From NCBI RefSeq assembly GCF_002878395.1, contig NC_061114.1:142095024-142159023 (forward strand): a stretch of DNA of 64,000 bases, in the 5' to 3' direction. Below the pieces are notes generated by a model that saw only the letters and a list, made by a program, of their open reading frames with translations, did no database searches and was not told the DNA's origin. Made by a program: the position numbers and the translations under genes. Each line of letters opens with the position of its first letter. The stretch's first letter is position 1. Origin of the DNA: Capsicum annuum (Eukaryota; Streptophyta; Magnoliopsida; Solanales; Solanaceae). Shown here piece after piece: positions 33,248 to 45,923 of this stretch.

Positions 33248-34615
33248 TGCTCACCTATACCTTTCTATTGGTAAAGGACAACTGTTGTCAATAGCTCAAC
33301 TTATGTTGAGGTAGAATCCATGATTAGCGAAATTATATTTCTAGTCCAATGGGTGTTAACAATTACTAAAAAGATACCGAAAGTTTAATTAAAAAAATGC
33401 ATGACATAATTTTGAGGTTGGTTTGAAACAAGGATTCATCAATGCCTACTAAAGTTAACACACTAAGGCAACACTTTCAATTTAAAAATTCAATATTAGA
33501 AGAATCTTTGGATTATGTCTACCTAAGGCAAGTTATGCATAGGAACATGATGATTTGGCGAAAATTCTAGTCATTAATTATGTAGGCTAGGTTGAAAGTC
33601 CTTGAGGTTAGTTTTTCAACAAACCTTAAGGATATCACTCATTGACCCTTAAGTACCTAACGAGTGTGTCAATTAAAGCCACCTAATACCTTAATTGGGC
33701 ATCCCTATTTCAAGGAAGATGCCCAAGACAGCCAATTCTCTACTAACCCTTATTTCTTAGATGGCAAAAATATAGCAAAATAAATCCATTATTGTCCATT
33801 ATTGATTTGTCCCCTATAAACCAATTTCAAGGATGTAATGGGTTCCAAAACTACACCCACATCCCTCTTACATGGCTAATGTGAGCTTTCAAGAATTTGG
33901 GGTTTTCACCCACAAACATATTTTGGTCATTTGGAGTTTTCACCAACAAATCACAACTGATTAATCAAAGCCATAGTGGAACCCATCACCAACAAACTAG
34001 AATCTACATAAATACATCACAACCAACATATTATTTAACCTTGGTGCAACATCATCCCACAACAAAGAGATTTAGCTACTCATCAAGTAAAGAGAATGAA
34101 ATATACCATAAGGTTCATTCAAATCATCCATCCTTCAATTTCACAAAATTCAAAGTATTAAATTCAGATACAATTGTTGTCCAAATTAGGATTTGTAACT
34201 TCGAATTCAATTTCTCTCCAAATGTCTAGAAATCCAAAATGGGAAAGGGTTTGATACTTTTAAGGGACTTGGGGTTGGCTATTAAAAGTTATAAAATCAC
34301 CTATGGGCCTATTCCCGCGTTGCCACAATCCCACCAACTTTAGCACTATGTGACTACCACAACCTTAGTTAGATTCATGCGATCGCAGAGGCTGACCCAC
34401 TGAACTTTGTTTTGTGTCGAGTCTTCAGATGTGCAATTTTATCCTCCATTTGATTTTTTTAGATCAAATCCACATCTTTCTATCTCAACACTTGTATGCC
34501 TGTAAAATGTTGAAATTTGTGCATTCAACTAACAAATTTGTCTCATTCATATCTTCAAATTATTGTAGTGTGAATGATTTAAGATATAAATGAGTGGTAA
34601 ATTCAACACTCATTA
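33248..34615 (-). repeat. 5' LTR of element G
   Basis: This 1368-bp copy matches 6499-7869 along its length. Its left edge TGCTCACCTATAC faces the primer site, which makes it the 5' LTR on the minus strand. The CGATCG-type cluster is degraded (about 34310-34400). The frame 33897-34229 is not a gene. Confidence 0.8.
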
Positions 34616-36612
34616 AGTACACAACAATAAAAGTGAAAACAAGAAAAAATGTGTGATAGGAATTCCATATATTTTCCCTAGACATAACCATAAAATATAT
34701 AGTCCTAAACTAGATTTTCGATCTTTTAAATAAATAATAGTTATTACCTAATTTGAAACAAAACTATTAGACAATAAATAATAAAACCTGATACAAGACT
34801 CAAAAATAACTAACAACTACTAAAACCTGATGCCAAACTCAAATTAAAACTAAGATACAATTATATGATAGATTTCAACCCAAACTAAAAAAGTTATAAT
34901 TAGCAATAATCCAAAGTCCTGATATAACCTATTTAGTCCCTTTTACCATTTAATTAATTAAAAAGGTGCAAAGTACCAGTTATTAAGTTGAGAACCATGA
35001 TCAATGGACAAAATGCTAGCATTCCTTGATATCAAAGTTAAAAATCCTTATATAGAAATTAAGCCCAACTATAAGTCCCAAAAACCCAAGCTAAGGCAAG
35101 TATCTACCCAAACTAAGGGTAAGGCATCTAAATACAATCTTAAGGGCACCGAGTAAACTAAGTCATTTACTAGTGTAGAAGCACCTACCACCTAACTAAT
35201 TTAAGGCTAATTTCTAACCTAAGGCCCTCTATTGAGCTAAAATAATAAAGAATTATCTTAATATCCATCTGAGGAATAAAACCCCACTAAAAATTTGCAT
35301 AATACAACACTAACACATTACAAGATCAAAGTCTAAATTGAGGTAAGCCTATCTCACCTAGACGCTGATGTATGCATTTAAAAATCCTAAATATCAAAGT
35401 TGTTTCCTTCAAAGAAGCCTATGTCAAATTCTTCTCTAGAAAATTAATAGGCATCAAGTTGTATATTGCAAATTTATGCCCAGGTTAAAAATTATGTTGA
35501 AAATCAAATAGTGGTGCCTATAAATGAAATTGACTATTAAGTCCATCACTAGGTCCTTTTACCTCAAGGATCAGTTGCTCTGATTATTGATCCTAATTCA
35601 AGCATACAACCACAAAAAAATCCCAAAAGTATAAAGAAGAATCAATGACTAAAATTAGAATTTATGTCAAATTATATACTGAACTTACATATTATAGTTA
35701 AGGAGATTATCACTAGTCCATCTACTTATAAGCATATAAACATGACCACAAACATATTTGAAAAATTCTAATGCTCAAGACCGAAGGAAATTTTAAGAAA
35801 ATATCAAAAAAAGTTAAAGTGTGATTTACATATAGAGACCACTACTTAAGCAGAGATTTTTATGCTCAAACAGCTACCCCATCTCTTAAGAAAGGGTCAT
35901 TACTTTACCATAAAATTACCTAAGAGGCTCTGTTGTTAATTAAGCGGCTTAATCATAGCCTAAGTGGCTCCCGCTTAAGAGCTAAAGTGCTTGCCTAAGC
36001 AATAATGGGTGACAACAATGCTAGTCTCCAAAACAACCTCATTGCAACTGAAACAACTTTACTTATGCAACCAATTTGTTATTTACATTGTTGCACCAGT
36101 TGATGCACCATATATTGCATGCTATGTCAAAAAAGAGTCTGATCAGGTGTTGATATTTATTTAAAACACTAGGATTCATTAAAAACCCCATGCACACAAT
36201 AAAACTATTCTACCCTACCTAATTTAAAATTCAGAACTCAACATGCTAATTGACATTTACAAAAGGTTATTTCCATAACAAGTCGGCCTCATACCAAAGT
36301 TTGTTTCTACAAAAAATGGAACACATAGCCCCAAAACATTAAAACTCAGATCAGAGGACCCTTAGCCTAAAATTGATTATCTAGAGAGATAAAATCATCA
36401 AGATTGCCATCCTAGACCATTTGCCTAATATTTTGGCTAAAGACTATTTACTCAACTTCAAAAGCTCCAAATTAAGAAAATTTTTATGAAAAACTACCAT
36501 GGAACCAAATTATTAATTCCAAAAGGTCATAAATTACTTGGGGAAGCTAAAGAAAAGGTCTTAATATGAAAAATGCATGAAAGAGTAGAAAATGACCGAG
36601 AGGGTCATTACA
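34616..36612 (-). mobile_element. 3' LTR of chromovirus I, main part
   Basis: On the minus strand it starts at 36612 with TGTAATGACCCTCTCGG, right after a GTGGATAT tract. It runs left until cut by G at 34615. At 35880-36005 a cluster of CCTAAG, GCGGC and CTTAAG motifs includes ATTAAGC-G-GCTTAAT (35939-35953). The rest of the LTR is probably 5734-6498. No gene lies inside. Confidence 0.65.
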
Positions 36613-36639
36613 ATATCCACTATTAAACTACTTTCATCC

Positions 36640-37110
36640 ATAGAAGTGCAGTGTTATAAAGTACCTAAAGGATCAAATAGGTAGGGATATTGTGTCAATA
36701 TATTTCTCAGTCTCCCAAATAGCCTTCACGATTTGAGAGTGTCTCTATCGAACCTTACCAACACGAATCTCTTTGGAATGCAATCATCTGACGTGTGTCA
36801 ACAGAATAGAGACTAGTTTCTCAATGAAATTAAACCTATCAACCAATTGAATAGAGTCCCATTGGAGAATGTAAGACAAATCTTAAGTGTTGCACAAAAT
36901 GATTGACATATTAAATAATGGGTGAATAGCTGACAAGGATAGAGGAAAGGCTAACTTGTAAGTTATATACCAACTCTCCAAAGTATCTCAAATGGACTAA
37001 TATTTATTGGGTTTACCTAATCCCTCTTCTCAAACCTCCTTAAGACCGTTAGGGCGACCCAGGAATGAAAAGTTATGCTAAGGTCGACTTGGGTAACTAA
37101 CTCCACCAAA
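36640..37110 (-). pseudogene. Integrase C-terminus and chromodomain-like end of element I
   Basis: The minus strand gives, in shifting frames, an LxPRYIGPFEIL-like stretch, SLSSILVSYSPII and then YVNHF (for SAVHPVFHVSML). It ends with LHSKEIRVGKVR and KAIWETEKYIDT before the polypurine tract. The order equals the end of a chromovirus pol. The LTR follows within 50 bases. It is very degraded, so the family is certain only to Ty3/gypsy. Confidence 0.65.
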
Positions 37111-38249
37111 AAGAACACCAAAAGATAAAGAAGAACTAGGATCCTCTATAAGAGATAATAGACATTAGTACCATGAACCACCTCCTCAAAGATAGAGGTA
37201 CCTCTAGGAATAGTAGGATTTCTGAACAAGTACAAAAAGAGAAGATGTATTCAATTGATCTATAATGTCCTAAATAATATATAGATGATAAGGCGTACGA
37301 GGCAAACCACCATATTGATAGTAATCCACTCCTAATTCTACTCAGGAATAATAAGTATCTAAAGAAAACCGCCATGTCTTAAATGCTCAAACTTCACCAG
37401 CTGATAAAGAAGACATTGAGCGACAAAATCCAATATATCTCTCGTCATACAACTCATCCAGTAAATCTATCAAATGTCTCTATATATTTTAGTTGTCATG
37501 GGTGAATAAAGTATCTGGAGCTATGGGCCTCCTAAAGTATAAATTGAATAAAACCTCCCACCCTAAAAACAATAACACAACCATCAAGCCTCAATACACC
37601 CTAAAATTCTATGCTAGCCATCATGGATTATACCATTTTACCTGATCTCAAATACCACATAATAGACTCTTCACAAGCTATCAACCTAAGATCTACCCTA
37701 ACAAGTTAGAGTTGGCCTCAACAATAGTAAAAATCCTTATAAGGTTTGAAATATAAAGGAAAATAAAACTATTAGATAAGGATTGGTTGTTCGAGGATAA
37801 TGGTTTCTCTATAATTGAATGAAAATCTAATCCCTCATACTTGCTGCATTCCAACTCAAGGAATTTTCTACCTTATTTAGGATACTCTGATTGATCAAAT
37901 AGAGAGACCATACTCCTTCGGCAATTTAATCAACATTTAATATCTCAAATTAAGTCCCTATTGAGTAATATTCTAACGAATTCTATTCTTTTTAGTAAAT
38001 ACCTCACAGTCAACACCTTAAAGATAATGCCTCTAAATCTTAAGTGAAAAAATACCAATGTTAATTCCAAGAAATAAGTAGGTTAGTTGTACTCTATTCC
38101 AAGAAATAAGTAGGTTAGTTGTACTCTTTCTCTTTTAGTTGTCTTGAATCATATGTTATAACTCAGCCAGTTGTTTCAGAACATTAACCCAAAAAGAATT
38201 AAAATATCAAAATTAACTGTAACCCCTTTCCTCAATTAAATGAGTCAAA
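37111..38249 (-). pseudogene. Degenerate RNase H and integrase region of element I
   Basis: This lies between recognisable RT and integrase end, in the place of RNase H and the integrase core. I could not find intact DDE or HHCC motifs. The 79-residue minus-strand frame 37136-37375 shows none and seems fortuitous. A recent 32-bp duplication lies at 38064-38127. Confidence 0.5.
38064..38127. repeat. Exact 32-bp tandem duplication
   Basis: The 32 bases starting ATTCCAAGAAATAAG (38064-38095) are repeated without a change at 38096-38127. The surroundings are strongly mutated, so this is a recent local duplication, or an assembly slip. Confidence 0.9.
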
Positions 38250-39000
38250 ATAGGAGTTGAAATGAGTAAAAGGCTTGAGCTTCAAAAGCTTACCTAGAAC
38301 TCATTGGACCACTTAAATGGGACCTTTTGCCTAGTCATTTTAGTGATCGGTGTTGTAGTAAAGTCAAATACCTCGATGAACCATCTGCAATAGCCTGTTA
38401 ACCTAATAAAGATGTAAACTTCTATAAGGGTTGTGGCCTATCCTTATAAAAGAACTACCTCTATCTTAGTCAGGTCTACCATAATCCCCTCCTAGGACAA
38501 TACGTACCCCAAGACTGCTATAGAGTGAAGCTACAACTCACACTTTTAGAATCTGGCACAAAGCCACTGATCTCTCATAGTGTAGACCATAAGACTAAAA
38601 TATGCTTATGTTCCTCCATATTTCTCTAGCATATATTGATGTGATAAATAAACACAATCATGAGTGAGTTTAAATAGAGAATGGATATATGATTCATAAA
38701 GTCTATGAATGATGTTGGGATATCGGCCAACCCTAAAGATATCACAAGAACTTGTAATAGTCATAGAAAGTCCTAATGGCTGTCATGGGGATATTATCGG
38801 TTGTCTAACCACCCTATCTTATACTAATGGTTGCTAGATCTCAAGTCAATCATAGAAAATCTGGTTGAACCCTAGAATACATTAATTATATTATTGACAT
38901 GAGGCATATGATAGTTATTATTCATTATCTACTTATTTAACTAGATACAATGTATACACATATCATATTGGTGTAACAAAATTGGAGCACCCAAAGGAGA
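38250..39000 (-). pseudogene. Reverse transcriptase of element I
   Basis: The minus strand reads VFIYHINIC in place of FIDDILVYS (about 38635-38665), then NMEEHKHILV. LCARF and KCEL (for KFSKCEFWL), VLGYVLS and EGIMVDLTKIEVV follow, ending near LTGYCRWFIEVF (for LAGYYRRFVEGF). Both catalytic aspartates of the FIDD box are lost. Stops are frequent. Element I is among the oldest elements here. Confidence 0.75.
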
Positions 39001-40230
39001 GACATTCAGACTAATTAATCCAATACCTAAATGATCAAAAAATAAAAAAAATAGATTTTTAAGGTCAACAAGAGATATATAAAAGGTATAATTGAAAAGG
39101 GCCAAATAAGAAATTAAAGATAACTAGCAATGTATATATCTCACTTAGTAAGAAGGTTGGATAGGTCAATAGTAAAAATGTCAGTAAACTCACGATTGCA
39201 AGAACAAAGTTAAATAAAGGACTCTTAATATTAACATGAAGAACAAATATAAAATAGGCCCTAAACCATCTTGATACCAGTCTACTACCGCAAATATGAG
39301 ATATTCCTCATTGATATGCTCTATGAAAACTTACCAGACAATTGAGGTATACTAACAATGTTAACATAACATTCTTTACCAAGCAATCAAAATTGTATGA
39401 TAGTGTTATATCCTATTGATGCATAAAATCATGTCAAAATAAACCATAGTAAGTAAAATAAGATCATCTCAAGTGTCATACTGCCAAATAGTTAAAATAC
39501 AAGAGATATGTATATGATCCACTACTAAAGAACCACCCAGGGGTGTAGCTATGTACATAGACATGAATATTGGCTGATAAGATGATGTAGTATCTAATTT
39601 ATGTCACACCAAAATCGTACCAATGATAACAATATCTGAAGCCTTACCATTTGACCTACATAGAAAAGCAGATAAGTGACCCATCCCATCTCTAGATTGG
39701 GTATCTACCTAACCTCATACTTTTCTTGCTTAAGAACCTCACCAAAGACCCTAGGAACCACCTCAATGACCTTCTATCACCCCTAACTAAGGGTGCCATT
39801 CACCTAATAGGTTGAACACCCTATGTAAAGGGATAAATCAACACACATTGAGTAAATTCTCTAGCAAAATTACAACATCACAATATTCAAAGCATTCCTC
39901 AGGTACTCTGACTTAATAAGAAGGTCTAACTAACACAAAAGGGTCACCAAAACCTTAAAACCCTAACTAAACACCCTTTAATTGTTGACCTTTGCCCTAA
40001 ACTTTAAAATAAATACTCCTAGATTGAACCTCATCTAAAATCTATAGATATATATGATTAAGCATAATAGACTAACCCTACTGCTACTGCAGATACCTAT
40101 TCTTGAAACCCGTTGCTCTAAGTTGTAGAACACTTTATGTCCCACTATAATTGACCAGAAGAAGGTTCCATTATCACTACCCCCACAAGGCTCACATTGC
40201 ATAATCTCAATAATGTGAGCATAATTACCA
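39001..40230 (-). pseudogene. Degenerate protease and RT N-terminal region of element I
   Basis: By position this should hold the zinc knuckle, protease and first RT motifs. I could not place any of them with confidence. The frame at 40035-40277 overlaps the end of gag and is mostly out of its frame. Confidence 0.35.
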
Positions 40231-40850
40231 ATATCAACAAATGACTTACTCATAGATACAAAACATAGAGTATCCATATAGAGTGGACATCTAAATCCTT
40301 ATGAGAATGGACCGGTACTCTCTAATTCTTAATAGGTAAGATTATGGTTGCATTTTTAGATAACTTGTGAAATCTAACCTCATACTCTACCATAATCATA
40401 TAGCCCTATTGTAACACCATAAACTTATCTTTTAGATATTTGTACATTCTATGAGGCATATACCACTCTAAGAGAGCCGCAAAGAACTGAACCCATAGTA
40501 TAGGAAAAGATCAAACTAGTCTACAAACAAGGTATCCCATCCACCACAACCTTAGTGATTTATCAAATTAAAATATGGTGTAATACAAATTATATTGCTC
40601 AGTAAAATCTAAATTTCACTATCTCTCTTCACATATAGTAAGGGATTCAAATGCATCCTCTCTATGGCTCCTTCAAACTTGATAGAGCTAATTTAAAAAA
40701 CTTACCAAACATCTTTTGCTACTTATATATTAGTGATTATTGTGCTAATACTAGTTGTAAAACTATTAGTGCTAGTGAAATGTCTACTCTAGGAGCCGCA
40801 ACTATAGGTTCTGCTCCTATACCAAGTCCACCCTAAGTTACCCCTAATGT
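40231..40850 (-). pseudogene. gag: gag of element I
   Basis: The minus-strand reading gives LLEWYMPHRMYKYLKDKFMV, LQxGYMIMVEYEVRFHKLSK and NATIILPIKN. These correspond to the FLEKFVPxxxRExLRxEFExL-QGSMSVxEYExRFxxLSRHA pattern of chromovirus gag. The N-terminal part to about 40850 is weaker (MFGKFFKLALSSLKEP). Stops are present. The plus-strand frame 40651-40836 is a shadow. Confidence 0.7.
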
Positions 40851-41107
40851 AGATGTTTTGGTCTTATTTATAAGCTAATAACCAACCATAACATAAATAA
40901 TAACTAGCTTATTATAGAGGATACATAAATATATGAATTCAGGTTTAGCTTGGGTTGCTCCCTAGCCGACTACTTGATATTATAGAAGGTCCTCTTGTGC
41001 TATTTTTTGCTTCAAATCAATAATTGATTATGGTGAAGGCTCTCTAGCATGGCCTCAACCTAGTATTGAATGTCTAGCCTAAATTTGACAACAAAGTTAA
41101 CTAACAA
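40851..41107 (-). other. 5' remnant of element I, cut off by G'
   Basis: There is no LTR or primer site before the LTR of G' at 41108. The 5' LTR of I is therefore outside the window or deleted. Nothing else is recognisable. Confidence 0.4.
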
Positions 41108-42536
41108 CACTAACATATACCATGTAAAGTGGTAGAGGATGGTCGTTGTCAATATCCTAACTTTTGTTGAGGTCAAAACCACAAGGAGTGAAAATTAGAG
41201 TTCTAGTCTTATGGGTCTTAACTCTTACTAAGAAAACACTCAAAGTGCAAATAAAGTAAAAAAAATGATTAAAATAAAGGGGGGTTGGCCTTGGGAGAAT
41301 ATTTTTCACTAGTGATTTAATTCCACAAGCTATGCAACAATTTAAATTAACTTTGATATGGAGAGAATCTTGATATTATGTCTACATCAAGGAAAATAAT
41401 GTATGGGTATGTGAATATTTGATGCACATGACAATAGATTAACAACATGGTAGGCTAGGTCTAAGACTCTTGAGACTTGTTTGTCAACACAACCTCAATA
41501 ATTTCATTTATTGAACCTTTTAAATACCAAACAAGTGTGATAATTATATTCACTTATTACCTTAATTAGGTATCCCTATTTCTAGAAAAAATACCTAAGG
41601 TATAGTCAATCTTGTAATCACCCTTATGTCTAAGCTAGTGAAAATTAGCGAACTATACCCATTAATTATCTACTATTGCTTTGTTTGCCACATCTCTCTT
41701 ACAAGGATGATATGGGTTCCAAAAGTTCACCTAAACCACTCTTTCAAGGATGGCTTAAGCTTTCAAGAAGTTGGTATTTTTACCCAGAAACCCATTTTAG
41801 TATTTGGGGCTTTCACCCATAAATCCCAACAAATTTACTCAAGCAAAAATAGAACCCATCATCAGCAAAACTAGAATGTACACTAATATATCACAACCCA
41901 CAGCTAATTTCACCTTTCATTAAAATAATCCCAAGATAATGAAATTTAGCTAATCATTATGAAAGGAGAGAAAAATATACCATTATGGTTGTGCAAAGCA
42001 TCAATTCTTTGAGAAATTACTAAATTAAAAGTCTCCAAATAAAATTACAACTCTTGCCCAATTTAGTGTTTCAATTACTAATTCAAAATATTGCTAAAAT
42101 AAAGAATTCCTAAAATAGGAAAGGATTTTAGGCTTTTAAGCAATTAAGGGGTCGGTTGCTGAAAATTTTGAAATTGAACCTAGGCCTATCCCGTGTGGCC
42201 GCTATCGCACTAGATTGGTTGCGACTATGGCTACCACGACCACAACTATCTATATGTAATCATGGTTGCTGACCGTCCTGACTACCCACGTTCGCTCCCC
42301 TAAGACCGCGATTGCAGTTATCAAGCCTTTTCTACATATGGCCCTTCAGTTTTGCACTTTTCTTCTCCTCTTTGTTCCTTTTCAGTTCAATTCCATATCC
42401 TTCTATCTCATCACCTGTATACCTATAAAATATTGAAATAAGCATATTTTATCAAAATTTTCTCATTTATGCCTTTAAATCACAGTATTGTGCATGAATA
42501 TTAAGTGCATATGAGCGTTAAATTCACCACTCATCA
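41108..42536 (-). repeat. 3' LTR of a second G-type element (G')
   Basis: This is the third copy of the G-type LTR, about 1.43 kb, with the CACTCATCA right edge. The neighbour ACACCCCTATTTTAAAGG corresponds to the polypurine side of G (7870 onward). It is therefore a 3' LTR on the minus strand. The CG-containing cluster at 42180-42320 is longer and still holds ACCGCGATTGCAG-type motifs. The frame 41626-41874 is not a gene. Confidence 0.75.
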
Positions 42537-43969
42537 ACACCCCTATTTTAAAGGTTTTCTTGTCCTCAAGCAACACTACTTTTTACCATGAGACTATGCA
42601 TATTTATGCCCATATTAAATGAACCAATGATCATAATGACTTCAAGATTAGTTAATACCATAATAAGCTCTTCAAACATGGAAAAACTATTTTCACGACA
42701 CCGCTCAATATAAAATGCGATTTTTAATGATGCTAAAGACTTTAAAGAGAGACAATGCAACAATCATTAATTCTTAGTAATGGAACATCATTGACCCTAA
42801 CTACATTACAGTCCCTTTGCCTTATTTTTTAAGAGATGACAAAATCACCTACCTCGACTTGTTTACATGCCTCCTCACAAGAAAGAAAATTCCACACACG
42901 AAGTGACCAATAATGAAACAAGGAATTTAAATACAAAACATTCTCTCTCTCTAGAACTCTTGATACTAACAACTATAATTCCATAGGTTTTCCCTCAGTT
43001 TCAATCTCCACTACAATGAAAATACTTGGTTGGAAATCCCGAAGGGCTTTTTGAGCTTGTAATGTAGGTTTGAGGTACGGTAGGATATCTTTTAAGATTA
43101 ATATAGCTATACCCTCCTTGAACATTTACATCACACTATTCCATAAAATTTTTTATCATGAGCCACTTCTTTTGTTTTTACTTCTGTACATATGTACCTA
43201 CTTTCTATTTCTTTTGTTTACCTATTTTCTTTTCATTTCTTTTTTCTTGAACCTTTTGTGACTCTTTTTCCTTTGGTGGATCCTTTCTTTTTCTTATTCA
43301 CTTATTATCAATGCTTAAGTACACAGACAATCACTTATAACTTTAGGGCCCAAAGTTACCTCTTTCGATCATCACCACCCCCAACTTAGGCTTTTAGACT
43401 CAAGCTATAAGATTAAACTCAAGGAGGGTAGGGTTCAAAAGAGGGATGAAGATTGAATGGCTCGTGGCTTGGAATTAGTTTGCCAAAGAAAAATCCAAAG
43501 GCTCCAAGTAGGTGACTACGGATAATATCTATGCAAAGGTAGTTTTTTTATGCTAAATTGGAATACAATATCACCAAGATAACCTAAGATCACCTCACCA
43601 AACAAGTACAACAAAAATTATCCTTGAGCAACTAATAAGGCAATTTCTAGATGATATAAGTACATATGAAATTCAAAAAATGAGCTCACCACACATGGAA
43701 TTCAAATTCACTAAAAGGGCTCAATTGCCCCTCCTGGTAAAGACAAAAAAGGAGTATCTACCAATTTTCACAAGCCATAATTTTTGGAGTCGGAAAAGGA
43801 GAAAAAGAATTGCAACAATGTAGCTCACGTACATGCCCTTGATTTTAGAAAAAAATTAATAAAGGAGGGGGTGTTTTATTTTCATTTGTACCACGCATAA
43901 TTTTCTAAATATTTCACCAACCTAAGACTTTGTCTCATATTTTGCCTTTTGTACGAGCAAACCATGTAG
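42537..43969 (-). other. 3' untranslated region of G', cut off by LTR D
   Basis: The block matches 7870 to about 9300 beside the 3' LTR of G, with the same order of landmarks. The frames 42566-42763, 43070-43261 and 43192-43389 are low-complexity phenylalanine- and leucine-rich readings that I do not call genes. The element continues beyond D or outside the window. Confidence 0.6.
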
Positions 43970-45923
43970 TGTAATGACCCGAGACTGCCCCCTAGATATC
44001 ACATGGTGCTTCCGACCCCCATGAATGATATCTATTTGAGCATTGAACAATAATAATAAAATAATTAAAAAATAATAAGATAAAATTCTATAAGGTTCAA
44101 AACATCTAAAATACTGATAATGAATAACAACATTTGAATCTAAAATACTGTATAACAATCTAGTCTAAAAAACCTCTAACTAAAACTATCTGAAAGTAGA
44201 GTTGATGGGAAAATCCCACAACTAACTACATCTACTAAAATTTTGCTAAGCTGAAGTACTAAAATAAAAGCATATCCTTGATAGATGAGGACTCACTGCT
44301 AAATCTAATATTGCTCTCTAAATCGGCCTAATCGCGGTAAGGAACTTGAGCATCCGAACCTATGATATGAAATATCATAACGCTAGAAATAGGTATGCAA
44401 TCTGTACATGGGCTTGTACTGGTATACTAAATGAGGTAAGGCTAAATACATGGGTTCAAATACATGAACAATAACTAACTGAATGATATGCAAGAGCTGG
44501 ATTAGTATATATAAAGGACCAATAACTACTGAACATACTGTGCATACAGTGACTAAGTATACTAGATTTGAATCTGATAACTGATAACTGAATTTACTAA
44601 TAATCTAAGATCACTGATAATCTAAATTACTGATAACTGAGTGACAATATCTGACTGTCCTAATTCTACAGAACTAAACTAAGTTCTATTCTGAAGACTA
44701 CGACTGAAAATAAAACTGTAGGAGTTCTTACTTAACCGACATGCCCCTTAGTAAGCTGAGTGGTGTCAAACTTGTAACCCCAGTTAAAAAGGTTCTAGTA
44801 CATTGCTATGGGTAAAGACACTTCTGTGTTCAAGCCTATCTGATGGGTAACCCTAAACAGGAAGTCAAGCCTAATCTGATGGGTGACCCTTGAGAGGTAG
44901 CCAAGCCTTAATCTGACTGGTGACTCATAATATCCTACACTAGCTACATATTTCTATCATGTAAGACTGCTACTAATGAATTTTCATGCAATAAGGGAGA
45001 AGTCATCATCTCCACACTCGCTCAGTGATAATTCCTACTCCCAACTGAAAGAAATAGAACTGAGTATACTGAATTGGACTGTACTGATACTGAGATTACT
45101 GAGTTTTCCTAAGTTTTGTTACTGGCTGAATTTTACTGAGTTCTGTAACTGACACAGAATATTACTAAATATGATATGACTAATACTATTATATCATTAA
45201 CACTGTCTCTAGTTAAACACCTAAATTGTCGGGTATTAAATAACCCCAGACTCGATAGCATGAAAAGTAAAGCAAAGCATAATCTTGAATAACATAAGAA
45301 TGTTTACTTGGGTATATTTCATTCAATGAGACATTTCATCAAACTCTTGCAATGCATTAACTTGTATATGGATGGGGAATATATGTAAGCAAGCTATAAT
45401 GGCATTATTTCATTCTCTTAGATAATTTATCAAATACATAAGAAGCATACTTGGTTTATTAAATCATAAACACTTAGAGTAAACATGGTTACAACAATTA
45501 ACTTACAAATTGATGGGTTTATCATGAATATCATGTAATTCAGCACATTCTAGAATTAATTCTTAGAACTTGTAATCTAAATCATGGATTAAAACTCAAA
45601 CAACACCAAGACAATGAATTCAATCTAATTCTAACATGGAAAACATAAATAATAAATCTTTTATTTTGAAAAATAATTCTTGGGCTCCATGGAAGGTAAG
45701 GATCCATGGATGAATATATAAAGTACCTTAATTCGTGGGATTCTTCAAGTTCTTGGAGAAATTATTAGGACAGACCTTGATATTTGAGAGCTAGGGTTAT
45801 TTTCTTGAGAGAGAAATACCTTTTGATTTTGAGGAAAAGTGAATAATGAAGGGTTTTACACATTTTTAGTGCTTAAATCCCACATCTTAGCGGAATAAAA
45901 TTATGAAAAAAGACTGTTTTAAC
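43970..45923 (-). mobile_element. LTR D, first piece
   Basis: The left edge is TGTAATGACCCGAG, followed by CTGCCCCCTAG and CACATGGTGCTT. This is the minus-strand end of an LTR related to F at its terminus. A long run of ACTGA-type short repeats fills 44530-45190. It stops at the TTAAC target duplication of C and continues at 63850. No primer site adjoins the left edge, so a solo LTR is likely, but the other end is outside the window. Confidence 0.65.
45919..45923. repeat. Target-site duplication of element C, left copy
   Basis: TTAAC at 45919-45923 is identical to 63845-63849 just after the 3' LTR. Together with matching LTR edges it fixes both ends of element C exactly. Confidence 0.9.

Larger units (their letters stand above)
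6499..34615 (-). mobile_element. Element G: Ty3/gypsy with tRNA-Asp-type primer site, heavily nested
   Basis: G is bounded by two related LTRs of about 1.37 kb (6499-7869 and 33248-34615). Transcription would run from right to left. In order on the minus strand it has a 5' LTR, a primer site, gag (broken by solo LTR F), an aspartic protease and a non-coding spacer. A second ORF (broken by element B), a 3' untranslated part, a polypurine tract and the 3' LTR follow. No RT, RNase H or integrase is recognisable between protease and second ORF, so G looks non-autonomous. The gag and protease wording suggests the Athila/Tat (Ogre) side of Ty3/gypsy. Flanks are TATCA on the left and AGTAC on the right, so no target duplication is visible. 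Confidence 0.7.

Noticed and set aside
6494..34620. Target-site duplication for element G
   Set aside because: TATCA on the left and AGTAC on the right do not match, and no shift of a few bases gives a match.
43192..43389. Phenylalanine/leucine-rich frame as a membrane protein
   Set aside because: It is a low-complexity TTT/CTT-rich stretch in the 3' untranslated part of G'. The matching place in G (8610-8807) has an equally meaningless frame of different sequence.
44530..45190. Satellite or CRISPR-like array of ACTGA repeats
   Set aside because: The short repeats are irregular and interspersed, without constant spacers. Similar text on the other strand in LTR F shows it belongs to an LTR family.
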